This document shows, one piece after another, positions 11,936-23,375 of a DNA stretch of 64,000 nt. A program made the translations under genes and the position numbers. The notes below the pieces were generated by a model. That model was not told the DNA's origin, made no database searches, and saw only the letters and a list, made by a program, of their open reading frames with translations. The stretch covers positions 28,255,650 through 28,319,649 of the forward strand of contig CM067075.1 in NCBI GenBank assembly GCA_033980235.1. The letters are read 5' to 3'. Source of the DNA: Diadema setosum. Lineage: Eukaryota; Echinodermata; Echinoidea; Diadematoida; Diadematidae. Every line of letters begins with the position of its first letter. Position 1 is the stretch's first letter.

Positions 11936-12811
11936 TATAGTTCGGAGAATGATATTACCGTTATGTACATAATGGTAATATCATTCTCAGTAAGGAGTTG
12001 ATCGAATGTGTAATTTTCATGACAAATGAATTTATTAGATCTAGTACATGTTGTTAGCGATATGATACTACTGTAAATTACTTTACTTACCGGTACCGTA
12101 TACTACAGTACTAATGACTAGTCTAGGTCTAGTCTAGTACTCACTAGCAGACTGGTAGTGGTAGTGTTAACAAGCATGCCCATACATCGATTCGTACTGC
12201 CCAACACAAATTTCCTTCGTCAGGCAAATGAGTTGCTAGGTCGGTAATGATCTGTAACCCTTGATGTGCCCACTACTACCATTTAGTAGTTTTTACTAAG
12301 TTTAAGCTAGTAGTCGTACAAATATGATACAAATCAAATGACAATGTTCACCACAGCCGAATTCATTGGCAATTGTAAATTGTATTGCCTTGCCTTTGGC
12401 TTTGCATTGCCCGTTTGGCTTTGGGCAATTGGCTATTTATTTGTACGGTAAAAATAAATGAATGAAAAAATAAAAAAATAGTAAAGAAGCTAAAATGAAT
12501 CGAACACATGTTTTAGCTTTCAGCAGATGACTTCCATTTGGGGTCCAAGTGCATCTTACCAGTATTCAAGAATGGAGTTAGACAGTTTTTGCTGTCTTCT
12601 ATGATGGACGCTGAAACAACACTACGCAAAAGTGTAGGTATGGGACCATGCCAACTTGATCCACAACGGTCTGTACGACGAGAGAGGGGGCGTTGACAGG
12701 CACACGTACAGCACCTGGCATCTCCAGCAACGCTCAGCGTGTCGGGAGCCACGACGAGTACAGTACGACGTGAATTTTGTTTTGTTGAATGAAAGCTTAG
12801 ATCCTATGAAA

Positions 12812-12849
12812 GGGTAGGGGGCGGCGCGGGGGATCGAGGGGGGCGGGGG
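12812..12849 (+). other. G-quadruplex-prone block
   Basis: Five G runs of 3-6 within 38 nt (GGGTAGGGGGCGGCGC and following), just upstream of the presumed reductase leader exon. It is the most GC-rich stretch of an otherwise AT-rich interval. Confidence 0.6.
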
Positions 12850-13842
12850 AAGTATTCACAGGTCAGCATTGAGCTGGTTGAAAAAAAGAAAGAAAAAAAG
12901 GAAGGTCAACAGTAGGGCAGGAGTAATTACAGGGGCACGGGTGTAAAAGTATGTTTATGCTTTAACACAAAATATACCATGAAAAGGTAATCCCCTTATC
13001 ATCAGCTCATAATCGGTCCAGATCAGACATACACCAACGATCACTATTAGCGGCCTATTATTTTTTTTTCCCCATTTGGTCTTTTGGGCCAGTTGTGGCC
13101 ATTATGATGAAAGGTGACTCCAGAATGATCAACATATTGATCAACATATTTGAATAAGCAAGCTTAGGCCTACCTTTAAAAAGAAAATATTTTTTGTTAA
13201 AAAGAAAAGGCTTGCCAGAGTCCTTCCTGAAAATTGCCCGACAAAGCAACGACTGCAGAATACCTCAAAGAGAACTCTGAGAATTAATTGAAATTCAGAG
13301 AGCCTATAGTATAGGATAATGGAAAGGGTTGTTACTAGGTCAGGTGAAGAATGTCCATAGATTCTTGAACATACCATTGCAAATTGGTCTGTTTCGCAAA
13401 AATCTTTTATCCCAACTTTAATTCAATTTTTGCATCCGAAATTCTCGACAAGCTCACCTGTCATCACGAGTAACCAACTCCAAGTTATTTTTTTAAAAGT
13501 ACGAACATAATTGGACTGTTTCATTAAACTGCTCTCGGTAAACTAATTCGTAAGCTTGCCAAATTCAAACTTATGCATTTGATTTTTAACATCTCTCTTG
13601 ATATTAGTCGTGTTACTTGATTTTCATAAATCCTTTGCGTGATTTTTGTATTTTGTGTACTATTACAATACATGGCAGCATCAGTATGTAACTTAGTATT
13701 CCTATACACAAAGCACGATATACAAGAGTATGCACTGAATAACAAGGGACTAGTCCTTATTATTTTGCTTCATCTGCGTGTTCTATCTGTTGGACACTGC
13801 ACACACAAAAAAAAAGACACAAGTTGTAGAGACAGGCGTGAA

Positions 13843-13863
13843 GGGGGGGGGGGGGGGGGGGGG
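13843..13863 (+). repeat. 21-nt G homopolymer
   Basis: An uninterrupted run of 21 G within a purine-rich segment. Its exact length may be a sequencing artefact. Confidence 0.85.
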
Positions 13864-14106
13864 CGAAAACAAATAGGCCTACTTAAGGCTGCCGGGTCAA
13901 GCAAATACCGGGTACTATGATTGCCTGCGTGCACTCACTCATACACAAAATTACACACACACTGTTTTCATGCGTAATGAAGGTGGATAAATAATAGATA
14001 TGACGTTCACTCTGGGTTTGTGGAGATTGATATAGCGCTCCACAGATCTTTTCTTTGGAAAACACTCTGCGGGTCTGTACCATTAAAGCTTTAATTGAAG
14101 CGGAAA

Positions 14107-14223
14107 TCTACATGCCGTATACAAGGGTTCCGGTCCGTATATAGACTGCATCAGCTCTCTTTAGTGTCTATATTTGTCCTTCTTTCGTCTTTTATTTCAG
14201 CAGGGTCTATATACTATCGGAAA
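14107..14223 (+). promoter_or_regulatory. Putative core promoter of SULT copy A
   Basis: TCTACAT at 14,107, TATATAG at 14,138 and GCATCAG at 14,148, followed 76 bp later by the ATG. The TCTACA and CATCAG blocks recur with near-constant spacing in copies B, C and D, while sequence between them has diverged. CATCAG ends in TCAG, like an invertebrate initiator. The start of transcription was not determined. Confidence 0.5.
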
Positions 14224-14318
14224 ATGTCTGGATCCAGTGGTAAGTGTTCCTAATTTGTACTAACTGCTGCTGCTTCTTCTGCTGTTCGTACTACACGTAA
14301 TAACTACTCAACTACAAG

Positions 14319-14402
<84 letters not shown>

Positions 14403-15181
14403 TATACATGTACTACTACTACTACATATATACTACCTCTATAACAACAACAACATCTACTATTACTGCTCATGACTGCTATACTAAATGTATACTACTA
14501 CAATACTACTAGTAGGCTATCACGATCTACTTCTAACGCCGTTATTGTCTAATACTTCTGCTACTTATACTTTAGAAGACATGGATAGTGTTTAATTGTG
14601 GCACATTACTTTTGTTTTTCTTAGAGCTCAATGTTGAAAAGTTTTAAAAGTAAATTAGACATGCCTATCAGAAGGTACGTACGTGGAACTAGCGAACTGA
14701 TAGAACAGTGCATGACAAAATGTGACGTCTAAGTATTCCTTTCTGTTTATACATCGGCATAAAGCTAGGAAGGCCTTAGCAGTAATGTATTTCATGTGTT
14801 TATGTATTATGACAAAACCTTTCTTCTTGAACATAGTAGTATACAAAAGTTGGGACATTACACATATTCAATTTAAAGTGATCCGTTATATCTCGTAGTA
14901 AACATTATACCTATTACACCATAGAGAAAGTGTGCTGTGATATAGTGTATAATCATCTCTACGACCTACATGCATATTCTATATAACGTTGTATCCACTC
15001 AATTGTAGAAAGGGCGATTAACAGACACAATGAGAAGAAAAAAAAAATAAACAGATTATCACAGTCAGAGATGCGAAGTTATCTAGACAATTCAGTGAAA
15101 TTCAAACATCATTGATATGAAGGCATTGGAATCACAACTATCCAATTCCCTTCGAACCCATTTTCAACCCCTAAACAAATA

Positions 15182-15244
<63 letters not shown>

Positions 15245-17005
15245 GACTGTATGAGTATTTAGCCAAACTTAACCTAATTCAATTCATTACAGACAAGAAA
15301 ACTTCATTTGACTCCTGTCTCGGGTAATGAGACCAACAGTTCTCTAACTAGACTGAAGACAATGTATCTTTCTCATGGTAATTATTACGTTTTGTTATCT
15401 GTACTTAAAAGGTGAGCAAATCATTATGGTAAAGACAGGGGATGCTGGAAATGAAATATAAACAAAATACTCGACTGTTAGTGACATGATTGGACACTCA
15501 TGTGGCATATTAGATTATTCATAAAGTCTGAAATGATCGGAAAGTGATAAACTCGACTTTCAATGAGGGTGCCATTTCATACAGTTACATCACAATATAC
15601 AGCTCAGAGTTACAATCTTGCATATATTTTTGGACAGGATAACTTTTGTTTCTGAAATTTGATTTCATAAACAAGCCAAAAAAAAAATTATAATATTTGC
15701 GTTAAACATGGATTTTCAGCTTGCTCAGAAAGATGCATGGCGGCATCGAACCCCGATCATCAATGAGACAATTGCACCTGTGGAATTTCTTTGTGCATCC
15801 AAAGATATGTTTGATTATAGCCAGTTTGAACTCCATCTCTGGAACCTCGTTGATTGTCTTATCCAGTCAGCCCTTATAAACATGTACCAGGTTGAACCTG
15901 ATCCAGCTATCACTGAATAAACAAATCAGGAGCTAGGAATTACCTCCAAACTTTTAATCTTACAATCATCCAATGTTCTGATGGTCAAAAGAATAGTTGC
16001 AATTTTCTCTGTGGAAGAAAATGAAAGTAAAGCTTAAATTGAAATTGAAACAAAGAAACGAGCAATACTAAACACGATGTTCTATAAAACATGTGTGATA
16101 CGCCTATATACGTATAGATCGGCATTGCATTCAAGGACAAAAGAGCGCCCGAGTGTTCCGCGAGAAAGTCCCGCCCGTGTTAAAGGGACTGTACAGTTCT
16201 GGTTGAGGTGATGATTCAGCTTTTAACGTTTTGCGAGATATTCAGAAACCACTCTAGAGTGAGATGTCAAAGAGCATACAATTCTAAGGGGAATCAAAAG
16301 TTTATTTGATGAAAATCGGTTTTGAAATGACTGAGATATCCAAAAACAAGGTGAAACAAAGAGATCCTAATAAAAAGACGTGGCCTGTTGTCTTCTATTA
16401 TTATCACTTTTTTTTTTGATATCTCAGTCATTTGAAAACCAATTTTCATCATAAAAAATTATAAACGTTGAATCCTTCTTAAAATTACATGCTCTTTCGT
16501 ATTTCTTAAGAGGTTTCTCATTATCTCACTTAGGAATGTCATAAACAGATAAACCTTAATTCTCACCTCAACCAGTACTGTACAGTCCCTTTAAAGCAAG
16601 GTAACTGATGTTGATACACTATGATAATAATATTACAAGGGAGCTTACTCTTTATTGATATAAAGCACACCGACCACAGAAAACAGCTGAGTCAGTGTAC
16701 CATTATCAACTCAATCTCGACAAGAGGGATTACTTGGCTGTACGAAGCACTAATGCATCTCATTCAAAAACCCTCCACAATACCACTGCCTTGCTCATTT
16801 GTATTACAACGTAAACAGTTAATGTTCAAGGTCCACCATATTCTTCACCGGGATGTCGTGCCGAGTTCACACATTATTTCTGCAGATATAAATGTTATGA
16901 TTACATTTCTACTGTGTAAACGGGCGGAGAAGGAAACTTTTATGCCTTGCTATAGAAAGGGTCACCAAATTCTTTTTTTTCTTAGCGGGGTCTTCCAACG
17001 AGCAC

Positions 17006-17037
<32 letters not shown>

Positions 17038-20000
17038 CGTGTGTGTGTGTGTGTGTGTGTAATAATACGAATACTGATTAGATTATCATTTTATATTGTC
17101 AGTTTTTAGTTGCGAGGGGGAAGAAGTATGTATCATTTTTGGGTATGTTTGAATGCATGTATTATTCATATATAATTTAAGCATTTATATACAAGTAATA
17201 CTGGACCCCATCGAAGAAAAGAATCATTACAATAATGAATCTGAAATGAGCAATCCATCCATTTTGAAATCTCCGAATTGTTCTGTACGCTTTTTAATGT
17301 GAAATGGAGAATAAACAACAAACAAACAAACACACGAGTTCGGCATTGACAAAATGCCCATGAATCACACAGCCCACGAGTCATACAGCTCATGAGATTG
17401 ACACTAGGTAAATAGTATACAGGTGTATGACTATAAGGCGCACGAATCCGACACAAGGCAAAAGGACCCATGAGTCCCACACTATAGGCAAACAAGGCCC
17501 ACAAGGCTATTAGAATTAAAAGGCACACACGGGATCCACATTGCATACATTAAGCCCCGTGATGCGTCAGTGTCGGATTCGTGGGTCTTGCTTGCCCCGT
17601 GTTGAGCAGTGGGCTATATGGCTCGTGGGCTGTATGACTCGTGGACTGTATGACTCATGGGCTGTATGACTAGTGGGCCGTGTGACTCGTGGACTATGTG
17701 ACCCATGGGCTGTATGACTTGTGGGTGTCGACCGCTTGACGTGCAACCCTGATAGCGACATCTAAACTAAAGCGTGCAGCTCTGATTTCAAATCCAACGC
17801 ATGTTTCTGAAAGAATATTCTTCTTTTATATTGACCGCCATCCAATGAAGGCAAAGGCTTGTCAGTTTACATCTGTGATCAAGATTTAGATACAATTTGA
17901 GCTGGAATACTTTTGCGTGTAAAAGGCGATTTTTACTTCGTTTTGCGAAATTTCAAGAGCCATTTGGATTAATGATTTTGATTCGGTTTTTTTACGCACC
18001 CCTCCCCCGTATGTTCGAAACCGTTGGCGCCTTCTTTTGATCCAATCGGCGATCGCTTCAGAACGAAAGAAATTGCAGCCGCTGCTCCGTGTAACATTTT
18101 GCCTGCTAAATATAAAATGACATGTGTGAACACAATAGACACTGTCATTTTGTCATCATCACGTTTTGTTCTTACCTTCTTTTTTATATAAATTTTTGGC
18201 GAGCGAGCCGAAAATATTTGTATTTTAGCTCACAAAACATGGAATTTTTGTGTCATTTTCGATTATTTCTTTGGGATGACTAAATTTCGAAATTGAAATT
18301 AATCTTTGATGTATACAACTTTACAACAAATTCTTTGTTGATTCAGTTCCTCTGTACAAAACAAGCTTTGTGTGTGTTTCTGCACTTGTTTTATTCGATA
18401 TCTGCTGTTTATTGATGGTTATGTCCTCCTTATTAGTTTTAAAAACTCTCATATTTATTGAGTAAATTCAATCTGTAAAGTCAGCCTTTTTTCTTCGAGT
18501 TCCGTCCATGTCAAGAATACTAGCAACAAACCGAATTATTCTGTAATTTATATCAATCTGGCATTATCCCTGTAATTGTTTTAATCGGTGCACTGGTGAG
18601 ATCAGAGTGATTGAATCATTAGGAATGTGTCTTTATCATCCACAAGTCTGCTAAGAAACTTTTTCTTCCAATTTTGGTGTATACTATCTAAACTATGGCC
18701 TCAATTTCTCTCTGCACCCTTATGAAACAGAAGGCACCCCTGCTGCTGCTGGAACGTCCCTGGTGGACCAACTCCCGGATTGCGCCAAAAGTCTTTGCTA
18801 TGAAAAGGATGGATATCTTCTCTCCCTCTTTATGACGCCGAAATGCATCGAGAATACAATGGCGTTCAAAACTCGGCCCGACGACATTTTCATCGTCACC
18901 TACCCCAAAACAGGTCATTATTTCAGCTCTAGTGTATCACTTCTGCAACATCAAATTATCAAAGCCATCTGTTGATGTAGTGCAACAAATGTTGATGTTT
19001 TTGTTTGTTTTTATCTAAATCATTTCTTATCATGTTAACGTGATTCATGTACATTGTTCACGGCCCCATTGAATAACAGCTTTCGTTGATTTGGCATTTT
19101 TATCTGTAGTAGAATAAAATGAATGGAATGAATGAAAGTTAAACTCGGGATCCTTTCTACTCACTGTCTGGCCTATTTGGTCGAACAGTATGGTTTACAT
19201 ATATTCGTAGTAATGAATGCTATAGTGGCAACACTGTTGAACAGCGAAAAAAGGACTATAGACCTTCAATCAGGAGGTTCCCGTCAAGGGTCCACGTCCT
19301 TGACATGTTTTTGTCTACCGTCAGGTCCGTCTTGTCCCAGGTATATGAATGAGTATCTGGTAACGCTAGGGTATTGATAATACCACGGCCATCTGGCAGA
19401 TCAGTGGCAAAACTGAAGAAGCTACTCTGGATTAAAGATAAAGGAAACCATGTTAACACTAAAATCGTTAATTGTATTGCCGAAACCGGAAAGAAGAAAT
19501 ATTGCATGTCTTGAATGTTGATCTCTTCTATTGCCTTTGTCCAGGCACCACATGGGCCCAGCTAATCGCGTACCTCGTAAAGGTGGACGGGAATGAGAAG
19601 GCGCTGGAAGGGAAGCACATCATGAAGGAGGTGAAATTCTTGGAGACGCCGGATCTCGACTTTAATGAGGAAGTAAGCCCATTCTATTTCTCTTTCTTTG
19701 TTGATGTGTTTATATTTTGATAATGATAATGCTACATGAATGAAAAAAAAAGTCTGCCAAGGTTCAATTTGTTCCCACAGGAGAAAGGAGGGTATTACCC
19801 CCACCCCCCCCCCCAAAAAAAGAAGAAGAAATGAATTAAAAAAAAATACAACTTTCGAAATAGTTTGCTCTCCAAATCATCAGCACAAGTGGTCTTGAGT
19901 CAAACATTTAAAGAATAACATCTTCTCCACAGTTTTATATCATTCTCTCATTTAACCAAATCCCTACAATATCATTCAAAGTAAGCATTACAACTTCATT

Positions 20001-23000
20001 ACTATTTCTTACCACTTTAATTCTTATGTGTTATCGTTTTGCACTTGTTATGATTTGTTCCAAGTTGGCGCCCGTCAGGGAAGCAATATATAAGGAAATG
20101 GAAAGACCGAACGCTTTGAGCCTCATGCAGCAGATGCAAAATGCCCGTACAAACTGTGAAGTTGCCGACGCCATGCCGCACGATTCTGTGAGAATTCTCA
20201 AGACTCACGTGATGCCAGTGTGGCTTCCGGAAAACCTCCGCGATGACCCGAAGGTCAAGGTCATCTACGTGGCCAGGAACCCCAAGGACACGGCCGTGTC
20301 GTACTATCACTTCTGCATGTACATGAGAGGCTTACCAAAATACGAATCTTTTGAACAGTTCATGGAGGAATTCCTCGCAGGAAGATGTAAGAAAAATAGT
20401 TCGACACCCCTTTCTCTCCTTACAGCTCCACCTGTCCTTCTGTATCTTCCTTATCTTCCATGGCATTGGTCTCGGGCAGCTCCTCCATTCCCACCCTTTT
20501 CTTAACCCTTTCTCTTCCTATTTCTAGCCCTGGTGACCCTTCTTGATCTCTTTCTCCCAAAGTCAAACTTTCCTAATCACCTTCTATCCCATACATCATT
20601 CACTCTCATATATAGATGGTAACTATAAAGATGGTGAGAACTATACTCTTCATCGCCATCATCATCATCATTGTCATCATCATCAATCATCATCATCATC
20701 GTCATCAATCATCATCATCATCATCATCGTCGTCATCATCATTATCATCATCATCATCATCGTCATCGTCATCATCATCATCATCAATCCTCTTTGTCAT
20801 CATTTATCAATATTTGTGGCATCATCGGTGTTATCGTCATGACCATTTTCGTGTCCTACAGTCCTCCTCTTTCATTCTTTTGCACGTGTATAGCCGTTAT
20901 CTAAACAGTTTGTATGAAGTCTTTTGACTTGAAGATGAAAAATAATGTGCAGCTTTGACTTAAGTTACGCAGTGTCCACTAGCATCACTAGCAAAGGAAC
21001 TACTGGAAAAAAAAAACGTAGTAAAAGTCTTTATCCAGGTTCAGTAGTGGCGTTGTTGACATCGTGAAGTTAAATCTGAATTGCTTGATGTTGATTTGAT
21101 AAGACATGTCAACATTGACTTTGTTCATTTTAATATTGTTGTTACAGTGCCAGGAGGGGACTATTTCGACCACATCCTGTACTGGACCAAGCTGAGAAAT
21201 CACCCCAATGTCCTCTTTCTTACTTATGAAGACATGAAACAGGTTAGAGTTATCATTTTTCTTCTTCTCGCAAATTATTTTGGGACCATCCTTTTTAAGT
21301 AAAAGTAAAATGAGGCTACAGAATAATAATAATAAAAAACGCCTTTAAGTAGATGGTATCTGATGTTTTTCCAAATACATGAATCTATTTGATTTTACGC
21401 TGTCATATTACCCCTTGCATAGCAATATCCCTCGGTCTTGTGAGTGCATTGAGATATCTTAGGTCTTTGCTGAGAGCAATGCTCATATAAGATTTCCGAC
21501 AAGATTCATAGGCTTTCTGACTTGCCTTGAAGTTTTCTCCATCCAACCTTAGGAACATGAACACAAGAAAAGTAATAAAACGCAATAATTAAAGCATGTA
21601 GCGCACTTCCAGTAATAAAAGTGAGGTAAATAGTGAAAGAGGTAAATAAATACTTATAACACACAATCATGTTTTCCTTCTAAATGGATGACAACGTCAA
21701 TATTCGGATAAATAACGAAGATCTTCTTTTTTCCACTCTTTCTCTTCTTTCCTCATTCTCTCTCCAAGGATCCACGGAAAGCTGTGGTGCAGATTGCCGA
21801 GTTCATGGGCAAGTCGCTCCCCGATGACGTCATAGATAAGATCGTCAAACTCAGTTCGTTCGACTCCATGAAAAAGAGCGAGAGCACCAAATTGTCTGAA
21901 GCTTTCAAGGAAGAGATTGACTCGAGTGGCAACAAGGATTTCTTCAGAAAAGGTTCGTGTGCTCTGTCACCACCATGCATGCATGCATGGAAGATTTGTA
22001 TTCAAACGATTAGTTGTCAGGATCGAAGGATAAGACAATCCACGGGACATTTCATCTGTAGAATGGTTGTCTTAAGGATTCCTCACACAAATTCATGGTT
22101 ATTCGAAACATGAGTTCGTCCATCTGTAGAATAGTAATCTCAAGGAGTCATCACACAGCCCCTTGGCTATACAGTTCCTTATTCCGAAGACTCGGTACGA
22201 AGGTTTGTTATTCGGAATGGTTGTTAATCCCAAAATGAAAGAAGGTTCGTTATTCCGTAGGTTCGATATTCTGAAAACGAAATAAGGCTCGTAATTTGGT
22301 TCGCCTCTTAACGAACATCGGAATACCGAACCTTCGGAATAATGCTACAATATGTTTAGATTAACGAACCATATTTCCTTCTCCGATAGACGAACTTCTA
22401 GGTATAAGAAATTTGTGTGTTTCGGAAGAACGTACCTTCGAAATAACGAACTTATTTTATTTTTAATCAAAAAACCTTTAGAATAAAGGAATAGGCCTAT
22501 CATTTTTTTTTCTCAGTGTCTGTTTTTCCTCGTACGGGTGACGCGGTTGCGTAGAATAAAGGGAGAGGGTGATTTGCTGAGGGAACCCAACCAGTCAGAT
22601 GCCGTCTTTAAGTGTTAGCAGATATTGTCGGAGTGTTTAGGGATGCTTTCATGATCTATCTGTGTCATGTTTGCCATTGCTACGACATGGGCAATCGTAT
22701 ACGGCCAAGATAGGCGCCAAATAAACATGGAAAACCATATAACGATCTATCTCAAGGTTGCTAATTACATTGACGATCCCTGAAGAGAAGATGAAGATAA
22801 ATTGATAAGATGCATAACCAGTGAAATGGTCCTCCCCAAGTACTCACAACTGGACCCCATGGATGACCAGCTAGTGCAGCTGAATATACTAGTAACCTAT
22901 CAAGCCACCTTGTTAGATGGAAAATGCAAACAAACAAACAAACAAACAAACAAACAATTGAGATGTCGATGATGACGAAAAGGGAGAAGAGCGCTATTTT

Positions 23001-23175
23001 CCATATTTTATACTGTCATCAATTCTGTATGTTGATTTATCTTATTTTCATTACGATTATTTTTACAGGGATTGTCGGTGACTGGAAGAACATCATGTCT
23101 GAAAATCACAGCAGACGTGTTGATGCTCTCTTCGAAAAGAAATTCTCTGGAACGGGGCTGGTACTAAGGAGTTAA
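14224..23175 (+). CDS. Cytosolic sulfotransferase (SULT family), copy A, 344 aa
   Basis: Exons: 14224-14239, 18731-18913, 19545-19672, 20065-20386, 21148-21242, 21769-21952, 23069-23175 (TAA). They sum to 1,035 nt with phases 1, 1, 0, 1, 0, 1. The family transfers sulfonate from PAPS to hydroxyl or amine groups of small molecules in the cytosol. Seen here: PAPS 5'-phosphosulfate loop TYPKTGTTW (residues 62-70, Lys65), catalytic His157 in ILKTHVMPVWLP, 3'-phosphate site VIYVARNPKDTAVSYYHF (Arg180, Ser188), FLTYEDMKQ, and the C-terminal RKGIVGDWKN (from 308). No signal peptide or membrane helix. Vertebrate SULTs are about 295 aa; the extra length is in the N-terminal leader, the start of exon 4 and a charged loop at about 283-305. 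The KxxxTVxxxE dimer motif is not conserved (KNIMSENHSR). The exon 3 donor is canonical (gtaagc). Exon 1 encodes only MSGSS plus one base; it is accepted because all four copies have it. Substrate unknown. Confidence 0.93.
14319..14401 (+). repeat. (CTA)n microsatellite
   Basis: About 28 near-perfect CTA/TAC units, with interrupted satellites of the same motif to 14,520. Confidence 0.95.
15185..15242. repeat. (TA)n microsatellite
   Basis: Pure TA run of about 29 units, self-complementary. Confidence 0.95.
15705..15870 (+). repeat. Dispersed non-coding repeat, also present inverted near 36.2 kb
   Basis: GGCGGCATCGAACCCCGATC, CACCTGTGGAATT and CAGCCAGTTTGAACTCCAT recur in the same order on the minus strand at about 36,340-36,170. 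The 70-residue open frame here (15,708-15,920) is broken in the other copy, so it is not a gene. Confidence 0.7.
16180..16594. mobile_element. 415-bp fold-back MITE with TTAA at both ends
   Basis: The left end TTAAAGGGACTGTACAG is the inverse of the right end CTGTACAGTCCCTTTAA. Arms of about 190 bp pair with substitutions (GTTGAGGTGA / TCACCTCAAC; GAGCATACAATTCTAAG / its inverse). TTAA at each border is the piggyBac-type target. A related half-element lies at 40,945-41,125. Confidence 0.8.
17007..17060 (+). repeat. (GT)n microsatellite
   Basis: About 26 GT units with one TTC interruption. It creates the Val/Cys tail of a spurious 162-residue frame (16,621-17,109). Confidence 0.95.
17331..17745. 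repeat. CACGAG-rich palindromic repeat, copy 1
   Basis: Left half contains CCCACGAGTCATACAGC; right half contains the inverse motif GCTGTATGACTCGTGG in many ~18-bp direct units (ACTCGTGGGCTGTATG). Ends near GGGTGTCGACCGCTTGACGT. Same family as 31.3, 53.4, 60.5 and 61.9 kb. Confidence 0.75.
19212..19440 (+). mobile_element. SINE-like element in intron 2, copy A
   Basis: Reads in the same order as elements in intron 2 of copies B, C and D: AATGAATGCTATAGTGG, AGGAGGTTCCCGTCAAGG, ATGAATGAGTATCTGGTAAC, GAAGCTACTCTGGATTAAAG. The box-B-like segment visible in B and C is degenerate here. Shared position shows it was present before the gene duplicated. Confidence 0.65.
20655..20792 (+). repeat. (CAT)n microsatellite with CGT interruptions
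   Basis: About 45 trinucleotide units of CAT/ATC with scattered CGT, in intron 4 of copy A. It produces three overlapping Ser/His/Ile-rich spurious frames. Confidence 0.95.
22165..22480. repeat. TTCGTTATTCCGAAGG-type interspersed repeat, intron 6 of copy A
   Basis: Repeated short motifs such as TTCGTTATTCCG, CCGAACCTTCGGAATA and ACGAACCTT occur in both orientations. Diverged relatives lie at 25,195-25,375 and 57,085-57,330. No coding frame. Confidence 0.55.
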
Positions 23176-23369
23176 CTCTCTCAAACTCACTGCTGCAAAG
23201 TTCACTTACTACTATATGCAAACAGACTGCCCTCAGTAATGACAGAGTTACCTCTATAGCTGCATGATCATGATGGAAACCTTTCCTTTTTTATCATGAT
23301 ACAACATTACTTGATATCATGCAGCAGTCACGAGTAGATCGACTTTACTTTGATTTGCCTATTACCACA

Positions 23370-23375
23370 AATAAA
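23370..23375 (+). terminator. Candidate polyadenylation signal of copy A
   Basis: AATAAA 195 nt after the stop codon, within 3' flank that is conserved with copy B. Cleavage site not identified. Confidence 0.4.

Larger units (their letters stand above)
11049..12770 (-). promoter_or_regulatory. Candidate 5' UTR exon and promoter region of the aldo-keto reductase
   Basis: On the minus strand a CpG-rich stretch (about 12,770-12,560) ends in a good donor (ACTG|gtaagatg, exon end 12,560). A plausible acceptor (cttaacccag) precedes TTTGAGTTTG at 11,075, 27 nt upstream of the chosen ATG. Joined this way, an upstream ATG at 12,752 would hit TGA just after the junction, so the segment would be leader sequence. 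The junction is inferred from splice signals only. The intron between contains the nested MITEs at 11.3-11.9 kb. Confidence 0.35.
11936..14106. other. Intergenic region between the divergent reductase and SULT copy A
   Basis: Contains the CpG-rich stretch assigned tentatively to the reductase leader, a G-rich block at 12,812-12,849 and a 21-nt G run at 13,843-13,863. No exon-like sequence was found between 12,850 and 14,100. Confidence 0.55.
14240..18730 (+). other. SULT copy A intron 1 (4.5 kb)
   Basis: Holds a (CTA)n array, a (TA)n run, a non-coding repeat at 15.7 kb, the 415-bp fold-back at 16.2 kb, a (GT)n run and a CACGAG-family repeat. Parts near 15,880-15,925 and 16,670-16,800 match intron 1 of copy D (about 60,190-60,250 and 60,390-60,510), so they belong to the ancestral duplicated unit. 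17,760-18,720 shows nothing specific. Confidence 0.7.
18914..23068 (+). other. SULT copy A introns 2-6
   Basis: Introns: 18,914-19,544 (SINE-like element), 19,673-20,064 (C-run and A-run), 20,387-21,147 ((CAT)n array), 21,243-21,768 (nothing specific), 21,953-23,068 (TTCGG-type repeat, then (CAAA)n at 22,927-22,957). Intron 6 ends in a stretch (ATTTTCATTACGATTATTTT) also found before exon 7 of copies B and C. Confidence 0.75.

Noticed and set aside
12513..12752. 79-residue minus-strand frame as a separate protein
   Set aside because: It reads through a good donor at 12,560 and resembles no family; better explained as leader exon of the reductase.
14140..14223. A 5' UTR intron ending at tttatttcag just before the copy A ATG
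   Set aside because: The AG is not preserved at the same place in B and C, and the upstream blocks align as promoter in all copies; left open but not annotated.
15708..15920. 70-residue open frame MDFQLAQKDAW...
   Set aside because: The inverted copy near 36.2 kb is frame-broken by indels; the similarity is at DNA level only.
16621..17109. 162-residue open frame in intron 1 of copy A
   Set aside because: The tail is a (GT)n run, and the matching region of copy D (60,390-60,510) is interrupted, so it is paralogous intron sequence.
17567..17761. 64-residue PTSHTAH repeat protein
   Set aside because: Translation of the CACGAG repeat; the other four copies do not keep the frame.
20543..20927. 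Overlapping 77-103-residue frames rich in Ser, His or Ile
   Set aside because: They are three readings of one (CAT)n microsatellite inside a SULT intron.
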